From Scilla litardierei (Eukaryota; Streptophyta; Magnoliopsida; Asparagales; Asparagaceae): a stretch of 64,000 nucleotides of DNA. Both the position numbers and the translations under genes were made by a program. This document shows positions 20,785-32,072 of this stretch, piece by piece. Location of the stretch: NCBI GenBank assembly GCA_030789695.1, contig CM061142.1:282164165-282228164 (forward strand), read 5' to 3'. Below the pieces are notes generated by a model. That model ran no database searches, was not told the origin of the DNA, and saw only the letters and a list, made by a program, of their open reading frames with translations. How positions within the stretch are numbered: the stretch's first letter is position 1; each line of letters starts with the position of its first letter.

Positions 20785-20975
20785 TGCCTGCGGCCCGAAG
20801 CCCACAGGCCGGCCTGCGGTCTTCGGCCAGCAGGCCGAATTCAATTCCGAAAAAAAGAGTTTTTTTGGCCTGCGGCCCGAAGCCCGCAGGCCGGCTTGCG
20901 GGCTTCGGCCCACAGGCCGAATCCTATTAAAAAAATAAAAAAATATTTTGCCTGCGGCCCGAAGCCCGCAGGCCG
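20785..20975. repeat. Three palindromic units of about 81 bp in C2 leader
   Basis: CTGCGGCCCGAAGCCCGCAG and its inverse CTTGCGGGCTTCGGCCCACAG alternate, with unit starts near 20788, 20869 and 20950 and A/T-rich joints between. Each unit can fold into a long GC hairpin. Confidence 0.85.
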
Positions 20976-21686
20976 TATTAAAAAAAAACGTTGAGGGGGA
21001 TGGGCAAAGGCTATAAATAAGCCTTTAAAGGCACTTTTTGGGCCAAAAATCAATTCTTTTTAAAGGACGTTCAAGGGCCTAAAATTCGTGAAATATATAA
21101 CGGTTTCTAATTGGGAAATTATCAGGTTTTAAGGGCTTATCGGGGGCCTTTGGGGGATTTTTAGGATGCCTCGAAAGGAAAAACCATTTTCCTTCTTTAA
21201 CGAAAATGTCTACTTTGGGCTCTTAATCAATTTGATTGATTAAACCCAATTTAATTTACAACCCATGCATCGTAATCTTTTTACATGCTTTACATCTCTA
21301 GCAAATTATGTGGATATTATATGCGTGGTTGTGCATTTTATTTAAAACTTAATAATTAGGAAGATCCTGCGACCGCTCTGCTGTTAGTCACCTAACCTAA
21401 CGGTGTATGACGTTGCCCAGTGGTCCAATAATTATTAAGTGATTAAATACTTTATCCTCATGTGAATATACCTGCCTGCGATGTCTGTGAATGAATATGT
21501 TGATGAGCACAATATTTCTGCATGAATTGCTAAATGTGGTTTTTGGATCGGCCGTTTAGTCCCACAGTTTATTTCCCGCACTTTTTCTTTTATTTTTTGA
21601 GAGAAATTGTAGTGAGGTACTTACGTAAACATCAAATAAAGAAGACCAACTTCCATGGAGTCGGAGGCCACGCTTGAAGCTGGAGA
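20976..21686 (+). other. C2 leader, AT-rich part up to G3
   Basis: No gene. It contains the C1-like block AAGATCCTGCGACCGCTCTG with GTTAGTCACCTAAC (21360-21410), GGATCGGCC (21545-21553), and a degenerate copy of the donor region (TTGTAGTGAGG, about 21609-21619). G3 begins 6 bp on, at 21692, after TSD TCTCT. Confidence 0.75.
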
Positions 21687-22108
21687 TCTCTTGTCACGCC
21701 CCGCTTCCCAAAACGACGGAAGCGAAACGTGACAAGGCCCGCTTAAGCCGGAGCTGCGAAGCTCGAACCCAATAAGCGTCTGTGTGGTACTCCAAGACGA
21801 ATGAACAGGTCCCTGCAGGTTAGTACGGAACAACAAAAGTACTAAAGGAGATGCATTCATTTTATTCAACAGATATCCAGAAAGTACGGGGAGTCTAAAC
21901 AAAAGCCAACACGGCTACAAAACAGCTGAAAGTAAACTAATGGTGCTAGCACCCAACCTAGAAAAAGAGTAAACGGTGCTACGTACCCAACTAAACTGCA
22001 GTGAAACCTCTGAATCTGCAACGTGGAGATCTCTAGCTCTGGTCCTCCTCAGGCACGTACTCAGGATCGACGTCCTCTGGCTCTACGTACTCTGGCAGGT
22101 CCGCCTCA

Positions 22109-23658
22109 TGATTTGGGTTCAATATTACGTATTTGACCCCCCATTTAGCCCTATTTTGTGCTCATGAGATGCTACATTGTTCTCTAATTCATACGTATTT
22201 TTTACACATTTATTTATTAGAGAAAACACACTATTTGAGCACAAAACAGCAATTAACGAAGTATTTCTGCACTTTTTATATTTCTCCTAGCATCGTCTTG
22301 ATCTCACGATTCCAACGACTATTTATTTGTATTTTTCTGAGATCTGTGCTAATTACTGTGTATTTTTGAATGCAGAATACTACTTAATTGGTGAAATACG
22401 CACGAAATACGACTAAAATACGTATCTGTATACGCGGCTTCGACGTGGGCGAGACACGTGGTACTTACTGGGCCGTTGGATTCGAATCCAACGACCCGCA
22501 TCGCACCAAATTCCTCGGGCGACGTGGCCAAGCCAGAGCCGCAGATCGGCAATCCAACGGACGCTGTGAGCTCCGAGCTGTATTCGGATCTGAGTTCGCT
22601 TGCGCACGATTTTTGAAGACACGTGGCGGCTCCTGGGTTAATCCCGCATCGATCGAACGGCCTACATTTTCCCCGCTCGAGATCAGCGGTCCAGATCAAT
22701 TCGGGCGCGAATTTGGTGCGGGTTTGAACCCGTTAAGCCCAATAAACCCGCAATCTCTTTATTTAAGCGTATTCTAGGGTTTTTGGGCGTATTATTGACG
22801 TATTGGAGCATCTAAGAGCCGTATTTTCTTCTGTAAAAATTCTGTAAAATTCCAGAGCCTATTTTCTTATTTCCAGAGAGTTTTGAAGTCTTTTCAAGGA
22901 GAATTGGTGATATTTTCTTCAACTCTAGCTCGTATTTGGGTGTTTTAGCTTGTATTTTGCCCTTAAACCTCCGTATTTTGCTAATAAACTTATGAATTCT
23001 GATCTAAAATTTGTGTATTTCTGCACCATGAGTAGCTAAATATTTTATGTGCATGGTATGGAGTAATTAGGTGATGTGAATCGTATTCATTGGTTGTATT
23101 ATTGCGCTTAATCGCTATATTTGCTAAAGTTTAATCGTCGCTCTTAAATCTACTTTTTCATATTCCAAAAGAATTGATCTCGTTGATGATCACCCCACAA
23201 GGGTGAGATTTGATCTCTCCAAAAGGGAGTTTCATACTTCATATGTACGTTTACAACTTTAGCGATATACTATTAGAATTGATGCGTTAACTCCCAAAAG
23301 GACATCTTTCGACGATTCGCTCCCAAAAGGAGGTTTCGTTGTGTTATTCTTGATCAACCAAAGCTTACGATTCGCTGATCCTAATGAACCCATGCCATGT
23401 ACATGCCTTTTATATCTATTTTTCACAAACTAGAGTTCGTTGTTTGCATTGATCGCACGTAACAATCCCATCACCACACATTTTTCATACCACCTTCACC
23501 ATCACTATTAAAGTGCTTAGATTTTACTCGTAGTTACTCTATTTGATTTGGACTTGTGGTTTCAACAGATTCTCCCGAGGATTCGACATCTGGACTCCCA
23601 GATTTTACTACTTGAACGGACTTTTGCGCTTGAGAGAAGCACCTTTCGGAGCCCACCA
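22109..23658 (+). repeat. 5' LTR of Athila element
   Basis: 1550 bp, TGATTTGGGTTC...GAGCCCACCA. Its beginning (CAATATTACGTATTTGACCC) and central block match the LTRs of N. CACGTG and ATCCAACG-type motifs cluster at 22448-22690. Confidence 0.95.
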
Positions 23659-23664
23659 AGTTTT

Positions 23665-23682
23665 TGGCGCCGTTGCCGGGGA
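23665..23682 (+). other. PBS, tRNA-Asp (Athila)
   Basis: TGGCGCCGTTGCCGGGGA, 6 nt after the LTR; complementary to the tRNA-Asp 3' end and typical of Athila. Confidence 0.92.
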
Positions 23683-23797
23683 GAACGGTTTGTTACTACG
23701 GTTTATCTCATTCAGAGGACCTTCGGTGAGATCTTTCCACTTTATTGTATATAATTTTTGTTTTTATATATATAAAAATATATATTTGTGCTAGTTT

Positions 23798-25066
23798 ATG
23801 TGGCATAGGACTCCTAGGACACATAGGTTGACTCGACGTTTTGATATGGCTAATAATAATATGGATGAAAATTTTAGCAACAACAACGAAAATAATGTGC
23901 AACCTAGAGTGCCTAGGACTTTTAAAGATTTACTTCGACCCACTAGGACTAGCACTGCTTCATGCTTTGTTTTACCTGCCGATGCAAATTCTTTCAATTT
24001 TAAACCTGGGGTGATCCAACTCTTACCCACCTTTCATGGGTTAGACAAGGAAAATCCATATCTTAATATTAAAGGATTTGAGGAGGTTTGCTTGACATGC
24101 TTTGATGGGAAAACTAGTGAGGACACGATATATCTTAAACTGTTCCCATTTTCATTAAAAGACAAAGCTAAAAATTGGTTGAATGCATTGCCATCACACT
24201 ATATTACTACATGGATCGATTTGCAGGCTGAATTTCTAAAGAAGTTTTTTCCTATTCACAGGACACAGGGACTGAAGCGGCAGATTATGAACTTTGCCCA
24301 GAAAAGCGAAGAAACATTCTACCAGGAATTTGAAAGGTTCAATGAGTTGCTGCTCGCATGTCCGCACAATGGCTTCGACAGAAGCAGGATTATTGGCTTC
24401 TTCTACGATGGACTGCAGCCGCAAATGAAGCAATTTGTAGAGATGATGTGCAATGGAGGATTCTTTGATAAAGAGCCATATGAAGCTTGGACGTACCTGG
24501 AGGAGATAGCAGGAAATGCGCAGACATGGGACACTACTTCAGACTACGAGAGAGGAGGCCATTCTGCACCATCCCAGCCTACGCGAGGAGTGGTTTATAA
24601 CTTGAAGCAAGAGGATGCGTTGGAGGCGAAGATGGAGGCCATGATCTCAAACAAGCTTCATGCCATGAATCTGAAAGAGGCCAAGGCGGTTGAGATAGAG
24701 CAGACTTGCGCACTTTGTGACGTCAGTGGCCATGACACCAGTGCATGCCCCACACTTCCAGCCTTGAAGAGCATGCTAGGAAATCCTACTGGGGTGAATC
24801 AAGTGTCTTCGAATTACCAGAACTTCAATTCCAACAAGGGGTGGCGCAACAATCCAAACTTGAACTGGGGCCCCAATCAGCAGACTCAGCAGCAGCAGGC
24901 TCCCCCTCAGTTCAAACCGCCGCAATACAACAATAACAACTACCAAGGTGGGAACCAGAGGAGGGACCATGAGCCAGTGCAACAACAGAAGATGCAACCA
25001 TTTGGCAATGCGCTTCAGCAGCTTATCCAATTGCAGCAAGCTCAGATGCAGCAGCAGCAGGCTTAA
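23798..25066 (+). pseudogene. gag: Athila gag
   Basis: Capsid protein of about 420 residues. The start at 23798 is the first in-frame ATG; ATG 23846 (MANNNMDEN) is an alternative. The retrotransposon gag domain at about residues 75-235 has FPFSLKDKAKNWLNALP, FLKKFFPIHRTQGL and FYDGLQPQMKQFVEMM. A CCHC knuckle CALCDVSGHDTSAC lies at about 305-318, followed by an N/Q-rich tail. TAA at 25064-25066 ends it inside a Gln-rich run, and the same frame continues directly into pol at 25097. This looks like a single nonsense change in a continuous gag-pol frame rather than a designed gag end. Confidence 0.9.
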
Positions 25067-27824
25067 TTTCAGGCTCAGCAGACACAGAATCAGCAGATGA
25101 GCGAGAGCTTGGTGAGGCTTACAGCGACAGTAGAAAAAGGTAAGCTTCCATCTCAGTCAATTCCAAATCCTAATATGGGCTCATCTTCTTCTGCAGGAAA
25201 TAATATGAAGCCTTGCCAAGCGGTGTCCACTTTGAGGAGTGGAAAAGAGATTCAGAAGCCTGATCCACCGAGCAGACAAGCTGAGCAGGAAGAGGGAATT
25301 CAGATCCAAGAAGAGGGAATTAAAGAACAAGAGGAGGCGCAGGAAGAGAGCACGGACGTGGGTGTGAGAAAAAGCGTCATTAAAGAGAAGGAACCCGCAG
25401 CATATGTACCTGCTGCACCCTACCCTCATCGGCTACTTCAGAAAAGCAAAGATAAGTATCAAACTGAGATTCGAGAAATTTTTCAGAAGTGCCAGATCAA
25501 TATTCCATTGCTTGATGCTATTAATCAAATACCTGCCTATGCTAAATTTCTGAAAGATTTGTGCACTGTTAAAAGAAAGTTAAACGTGAAAAAGAAAGCA
25601 TTCTTGACTGAACAGGTTAGCTCTATTGTGCAACAAAATACACCACCTAAATTTAGAGACCCTGGATCACCCACCATCACTTGCACCATTGGCACTAAGA
25701 AAATTGGAAATGCTTTATTGGATTTAGGATCTAGTGTCAATATATTGCCATATCCTATTTTTGTGCAGCTTGGGTTAGGACAGCTAAAGCCTACATCTGT
25801 TATATTGAAACTAGCTGATAGATCTATTAAAGTTCCAAAGGGATGCATTGAGGATGTCCTCGTTCAGGTGGACAAATTTTACTACCCCGCGGACTTTATA
25901 GTTCTAGACATCCAAGGACCCCAAACTGCCAATGCCACTCCCATCATTCTAGGTAGACCATTCCTAGCGACATGCAATGCTTTAATAAATTGTAGGGATG
26001 GTCAACTGAAAATTACTTTTGGCAACATGACTTTGTACTTGAATATTTTTAATACTTGCAAGTTGCCACATGTGGATGATGAGATTGAGAGGGTGCATAT
26101 GATTGATTCGTTGGTGGATGATTATATTTGTTCTGAATTTTGTGATGATGCTTCTATTGTTGAGACTTTTATTGGTGATTCTGATGACATGTCTTTTATG
26201 CAGGAGAACGTGAAGGAGCTCAATGCGGCATGGAAGCCTAGGTTCGAGGCTTTGCCACCTAATGCATCAATTCAAATTTCATCTGAGGTGGAGGATCCAA
26301 ACCCAGAGCTGAAGCCACTTCCTGACTATCTTAAGTATGCTTTTCTTGGAGATGAAAACAGCTTCCCTGTGGTAATATCTTCCAAACTCTCTCTAGAACA
26401 GGAAAGCTCTTTACTTGATGTGCTGAGGAAACATAGAGGTGCTATTGGTTGGTCCATTGCTGACATAAAAGGTATAAGCCATATTGTATGCATGCATCAC
26501 ATTTATTTAGAGGATGACGCCAAACCCACTAGAGAAATGCAATGTAGGTTAAATCCAACATTAAAAGAAGTGGTGAAAGGCGAGGTACTAAAATTATTGG
26601 ATGCATGCATTATATATCCTATTTCTGACAGCAAGTTGGTTAGCCCTACACATGTTGTACCTAAAAAGTCTGGCCTCGCCGTGGTTAAAAATGAGAATAA
26701 TGAGCTTATCCCAGTTAGAGCCACCACAGGTTGGAGGATGTGCATAGACTATAGGAAGTTGAATTCCCGAACTAGAAAAGACCATTTCCCTCTTCCATTT
26801 CTTGACCAAATTTTAGAGAGGGTGGCTGGACATGAATATTATTGCTTTCTAGACGGTTATTCAGGTTATTACCAGATTGAGATTGCACCTGAGGACCAGG
26901 AAAAGACCACTTTTACATGTCCCTTTGGTACTTTTGCATTTAAAAGAATGCCGTTTGGTTTATGTAATGCTCCAGCTACCTTTCAGCGATGCATGCTCAG
27001 TATTTTTGATGATATGGTTGAGAAAATTGTTGAGGTATTTATGGATGATTTTTCAGTATATGGTAGCTCTTTTCATGATTGTTTAGCTAACTTGGCTCTT
27101 GTTCTTGACAGGTGCATTGAAAAGAACCTCCTATTGAATTGGGAGAAGTGTCATTTTATGACCACAGAGGGACTTGTCCTAGGTCACCTGGTTTCTAAAG
27201 ATGGTATACAGGTAGACAGAGCCAAGGTAGCAGTAATTGAGAAGCTACCAAGTCCTAAATGCGTGAAGGACATCAGATCATTTTTGGGACATGCAGGATT
27301 TTATAGGCGATTCATCAAAGATTTTAGCGCCATATCTTGCCCTCTTTGCAACTTACTTACTTTAAATGTGGATTTTATTTGGACACCTGAGTGTCAAATT
27401 TCTTTTGAAACTTTAAAGAAGTTGCTGATTTCTGCTCCCATTTTGCAGGTACCAGACTGGTCCTTACCATTTGAAATAATGTGTGACGCAAGCAATTACG
27501 CAGTTGGTGCAGTCCTAGGCCAAAGAAAAGACAAAGTTCCAGTAGTGATTTACTACGCCAGCAAGACATTAAATGACGCTCAAAGGAATTATACAACAAC
27601 AGAGAAGGAGTTGCTTGCAGTGGTATTTGCGTTGGAAAAATTCAGGAGCTATATTTTGGGATCACCAATTTTGATTTATACTGATCACTCTGCTTTAAAA
27701 TATTTATTGTCTAAAAAAAGATGCTAAGCCTCGATTGATACGATGGATTTTATTGTTGCAGGAGTTCAATGTCACAATCAAGGACAAGAAAGGCGTGGAG
27801 AATCTAGTAGCTGACCATTTATCA
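25067..27824 (+). pseudogene. pol: Athila pol part 1: protease, RT, RNase H
   Basis: After a linker with the Athila VSTLRSGK signature, the aspartic protease carries ALLDLGSSVNILP (about 25711-25750). RT follows with MCIDYRKLNSRTRKDHFPLP, CPFGTFAFKRMPFGLCNAP and catalytic FMDD at 27038-27049, then the connection and RNase H ([48 protein letters not shown]). Near 27712-27720 the frame is lost at a run of seven A, giving a stop at 27725-27727. The other frame carries the expected continuation up to about 27824. Length and domain order are normal for the family apart from these breaks. Confidence 0.92.
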
Positions 27825-29207
27825 TGATTGACAGTAGGCCTTGATTCAGCAGATGTGCCTTTGAAGGACTCCTTTCCTGACGAGCATCTTTTTAGCGTTT
27901 CCACCTCTCCATGGTATGCTGATATCGTTAATTATCTGGTAACTGGTAAGACCCCTGACACTTGGTCTCTTCAAGACTTTAAACGGTTCAAGTACGAGGT
28001 AAAATATTTCTTCTTTGATGATCCGTACTTATATAAATATTGTAGTGACCAAATTGTTAGGAGATGCATTCCGGATCATGAAATAACCAGTGTGATACAA
28101 TTTTGCCATGATGGAGTATGTGGTGGACACTTTTCAGCGAACAAAACTGTGGCAAAAATCTCGCAATGTGGCTTTTATTGGCCAACTATGTTTAAAGATA
28201 CATTTCATTATTGCAAGACTTGTGCTGCATGCCAACAATTAGGGGGTATTACTAAACGTAACATGATGCCTTTAAACCCCATTTTGGAAATTGAAATATT
28301 TGATTGTTGGGGCATAGACTTCATGGGACCTTTCCCACCTTCATTTGGATATGCTTATATATTGGTTTATATTGATTATGTTTCTAAATGGGTGGAAGCT
28401 ATTCCTTGCAGGTCGAATGACAATTCCGTTGTGCTAAAGTTCCTCAAAGAGAACGTGTTCTCTAGATTTGGAGTGCCAAAGGCCTTGATCAGTGATGGAG
28501 GGTCTCATTTTTGCAACTGCATGTTCGCTACTTTAATGAAGAGGTTTGGGGTCACACATAAAGTTTCTACTCCGTATCATCCCCAAACCAATGGTCAAGC
28601 AGAGTTGGCAAATAGAGAGATCAAAGGAATTCTACAGAAAACGGTGAATCCATCAAGAAAAGATTGGAGTTTGCGCTTACCTGAAGCATTGTGGGCCTAC
28701 AGGACGGCCTACAAAACAATTTTGGGGATGTCACCTTACCGTCTTGTATTTGGGAAGTCTTGTCACTTACCTGTTGAGATAGAGCATAGATATTATTGGG
28801 CTATAAAGAAAATGAATTTTGATACTGATGTCTCTTTTTCTTCTCGCAGGTTACAATTGTTGGAGCTGGAGGAATTGAGGAGAAATGCGTACGACAACGC
28901 TAAAATATCAAAAGAGAGGATGAAATCCGTCCACGACATGATGATCTTGAGGAGGGAGTTCACCCCAGGCCAAAAAGTACTCCTATACAATTCCAGGCTA
29001 CACATCTTTCCGGGGAAGCTTCGCTCTAGGTGGTATGGACCTTTCGTCGTCAAAGAAGTTTTCCCACATGGCGCTGTGCTCTTACTAAATGAAAAAGACG
29101 GAAGTGAGTTCAAGGTGAATGGCCAGAGATTGAAGCATTTTCACGAGCCTTGGACCAAGGAAGCGAGCACCATGGATCTCACAGACCCACCTTCGGGTGG
29201 GAACTAA
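27824..29207 (+). pseudogene. int: Athila pol part 2: integrase
   Basis: A TGA at 27824-27826 separates this from RNase H, in the frame left by the shift at the A-run. The zinc-binding HHCC segment runs from [15 protein letters not shown] to CKTCAACQQ. The catalytic core has [18 protein letters not shown] and the [15 protein letters not shown] helix carrying the glutamate. The C-terminal part has [18 protein letters not shown]. The natural stop is at 29205-29207. Integrase would insert the cDNA, consistent with the 5-bp TSDs. There is no chromodomain, as expected for Athila. Confidence 0.92.
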
Positions 29208-30522
29208 TCAGGTGTGTTCTTTCCATGATTCCCTCTTCCTAACATTGAGGACAATGCCTATTTTTAGTTGGGGGGAGGGAAATAACTTTTAGGATTTTTA
29301 TTTTCTTTTCTTTTTCTTTTTCTTTTATGTTTTTTTAGTTCCCTTTTTGCAAAAAAAAATTCTTTTTTTTGAGTTAAGAAATATCACCAAAGTCTATCTT
29401 TACCTAGAAATGACCCTTATGTGATGAAATTTCTCGATATTTATTCACCACCATACACATATGATCTATTTTCCTCAACCACTGTTGTTAAATATTTCGG
29501 TCTCATTTTACATGAATTTGAGTGCTTGTGGTGAATTTCTTTTTATACATCTCAATGGAAAGATTAATTGATGACTTAATGAATCTAGAAATTATGGATG
29601 GGCAAGTGGTATGCTTTCATTGGAACACACCAAAGTTCATGCACCAATAACTCGTAAATTAACGGGAGCATTGTTCTTTACCTCGTATTCATTGCCATTT
29701 GCATGCTTGGTGTGATTTTGGGTATAAAAACGTACCACGTCATTTGAAATGATTAGGATACCCATTCTTGTGAAAAATTAAAGAAGAGGAAGTTATCTTG
29801 CCACGTTGTTTATGCACACACAAAAGAAGAAAAAATGAGATGAATGAGGAAGAAAAAAAAATGAATAAATGTGATATTAAAGAAATAACTTGGTTGGCTC
29901 GAGTAGTACAGTCCGAGGGGCCCTTCTTGGCCTAATGCCCTATTATTGTCTGATTTGGGAGCCATTGACCGGAACCTCAATTATTTGATGGAGCGATCCA
30001 AGTTATATACTTTTCCGCGAATGTTGCTTGATGCGCGTTACGCGGAACTATGGAAAAAAGCGAAAGAAAATAGAGGATAAGTGTGCATAATTAGCAAGGC
30101 AAGAGAACTTCCAAAGCTTAAAGAAAACACAAGATGTGGTGTGAGTCCCTATGAATAGAGATTGACGTGTGTACGCTTTAATACCATTTTATTTTTAATG
30201 CTTGCTTTGCATGAAAAATTCACGCTCCAAGTTAAAATATGTGATTGAACAGTGTGTACCATTGCTCTAGTATACCATGAGCCATGAAGTAACTGATAGT
30301 GAATTTGAGTCTATTTTATAACCATTTGAGATGCTTGACATTCATTTTTGAAAACCCACAAGTACCATTACTTGATGAGCTTGAAATTTTGATATTAGTG
30401 TGATGTTATCTCTTTTGTCGTAGTAGTATGATGGTGAGTAATTTGAGATCTGATAAGGTGATCTAGGCGTATTTTTAATCGCTCTTTTTGCTAGAAACTA
30501 GCAAAACGCTAGTTGGGGGGTG
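29208..30522 (+). other. Athila 3' noncoding region, hairpin and PPT
   Basis: No envelope-like ORF is seen. A (T/C)-rich run lies at 29285-29370. A block at about 29885-29945, shared with N, contains GCTCGAGTAGTACAGTCC, and a second shared block follows. Next to the LTR are the hairpin CTAGCAAAACGCTAG (30498-30512) and the PPT TTGGGGGG (30513-30520). Confidence 0.8.
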
Positions 30523-32072
30523 TGATTTGGGTTCAATATTACGTATTTGACCCCCCATTTAGCCCTATTTTGTGCTCATGAGATGCTACATTGTTATCTA
30601 ATTCATACGTATTTTCTACACATTTATTTATTAGAGAAAACACACTATTTGAGCACAAAACAGCAATTAACGAAGTATTTCTGCACTTTTTATATTTTTC
30701 CTAGCATCGTCTCGATCTCACGATTCCAACGACTATTTATTTGTATTTTTCTGAGATCTGTGCTAATTACTGTGTATTTTTGAATGCAGAATACCACTTA
30801 ATTGGTGAAATACGCACGAAATACGACTAAAATACGTATCCGTATACCCGGCTTCGACGTGGGCGAGACACGTGGCACTTACTGGGCCGTTGGATTCGAA
30901 TCCAACGACCCGCATCGCACCAAATTCCTCAGGCGACGTGGCCAAGCCAGAGCCGCAGATAGGCAATCCAACGGACGCTGTGAGCTCCGAGCTGTATTCG
31001 GATCCGAGTTCGCTTGCGCACGATTTTTGAAGACACGTGGCGGCTCCTGGGTTAATCCCGCATCAATAGAACGGCCTACATTTGCCCCGCTCGAGATCAG
31101 CGGTCCAGATCAATTCGGGCGCGAATTTGGTGCGGGTTTGAACCCGTTAAGCCCAATAAACCCGCAATCTCTTTATTTAAGTGTATTCTAGGGGTTTTGG
31201 GCATATTATTGACGTATTGGAGCATCTAGGAGCCGTATTTTCTTCTGCAAAAATTCTGTAAAATTCCAGAGCCTATTTTCTTATTTCCAGAGAGTTTTGA
31301 AGTCTTTTCAAGGAGAATTGGTGATATTTTCTTCAACTCTAGCTCGTATTTGGGTGTTTTATATTGTATTTTGCCCTTAAACCTCCGTATTTTGCTAATA
31401 AACTTATGAATTCTGATCTGAAATTTGTGTATTTCTGCACCATGAGTAGCTAAATATTTTATATGCATGGTATGGAGTAATTAGGTGATGTGAATCGTAT
31501 TCATTAGTTGTATTATTGCGCTTAATCGCTTTATTTGCTAAAGTTTAATCGTCGCTCTTAAATCTACTTTTTCATATTCCAAAAGAATTGATCTAGTTGA
31601 TGATCACCCCACAAGGGTGAGATTTGATCTCTCCAAAAGAGAGTTTCATACTTCATATGCACGTTTACAACTTTAGCGATATACTATTAGAATTGATGCG
31701 TTAACTCCCAAAAGGACATCTTCTAACGATTCGCTCCCAAAAGGAGGTTTCATTGTGTTATTCTTGATCAACCAAAGCTTACGATTCGCTGATCCTAATG
31801 AACCCATGCCATTTACATGCCTTTTATATCTATTTTTAACAAACTAGAGTTCGTTGTTTGCATTGATCGCACGTAACAATCCCATCACCACACATTTTTC
31901 ATGCCACCTTCACCATCACTATTAAAGTGCTTATATTTTACTCGTAGTTACTCTATTTGATTTGGACTTATTGTTTCAACAGATTCTCCTTAGGATTCGA
32001 CATCTGGACTCCCAGATTTTACTACTTGAACGGACTCTTGCGCTTGAGAGAATCACCTTTCGGAGCCCACTA
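30523..32072 (+). repeat. 3' LTR of Athila element
   Basis: 1550 bp, near-identical to the 5' LTR. The terminal CCACCA of the 5' copy reads CCACTA here, a C-to-T change in the LTR edge. Confidence 0.95.

Larger units (their letters stand above)
22109..32072 (+). mobile_element. Athila-like gypsy element (complete, coding broken)
   Basis: 9964 bp with two LTRs of exactly 1550 bp (22109-23658, 30523-32072), tRNA-Asp PBS, gag, pro-RT-RH, IN, a 1.3-kb 3' noncoding region and a PPT. TSD is CCTCA (22104-22108) and CCTCG (32073-32077), one base apart. The RT-before-IN order is gypsy; the sequence style (VSTLRSGK, FMDDFSVYG, LNWEKCHFM) is Athila. No envelope-like ORF is found between IN and the 3' LTR. 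It interrupts the micro-ORF of the G3 left LTR. Confidence 0.95.

Noticed and set aside
20227..20930. Overlapping Pro/Ala/Gly-rich open frames of 100-167 codons on both strands
   Set aside because: They come from the GC-rich hairpin repeats of the C2 leader; all six frames are open together and no domain is visible.
29208..30522. Envelope-like gene of Athila
   Set aside because: No ORF over about 60 codons with a signal peptide or membrane segment in this stretch.
7251..30783. Similar 78-83 codon frames near LTR starts of N and Athila (7251-7502, 11337-11798, 22133-22369, 30547-30783)
   Set aside because: The protein similarity follows from DNA similarity of the LTRs, the frames start at non-ATG codons in AT-rich sequence, and I saw no third-base bias.
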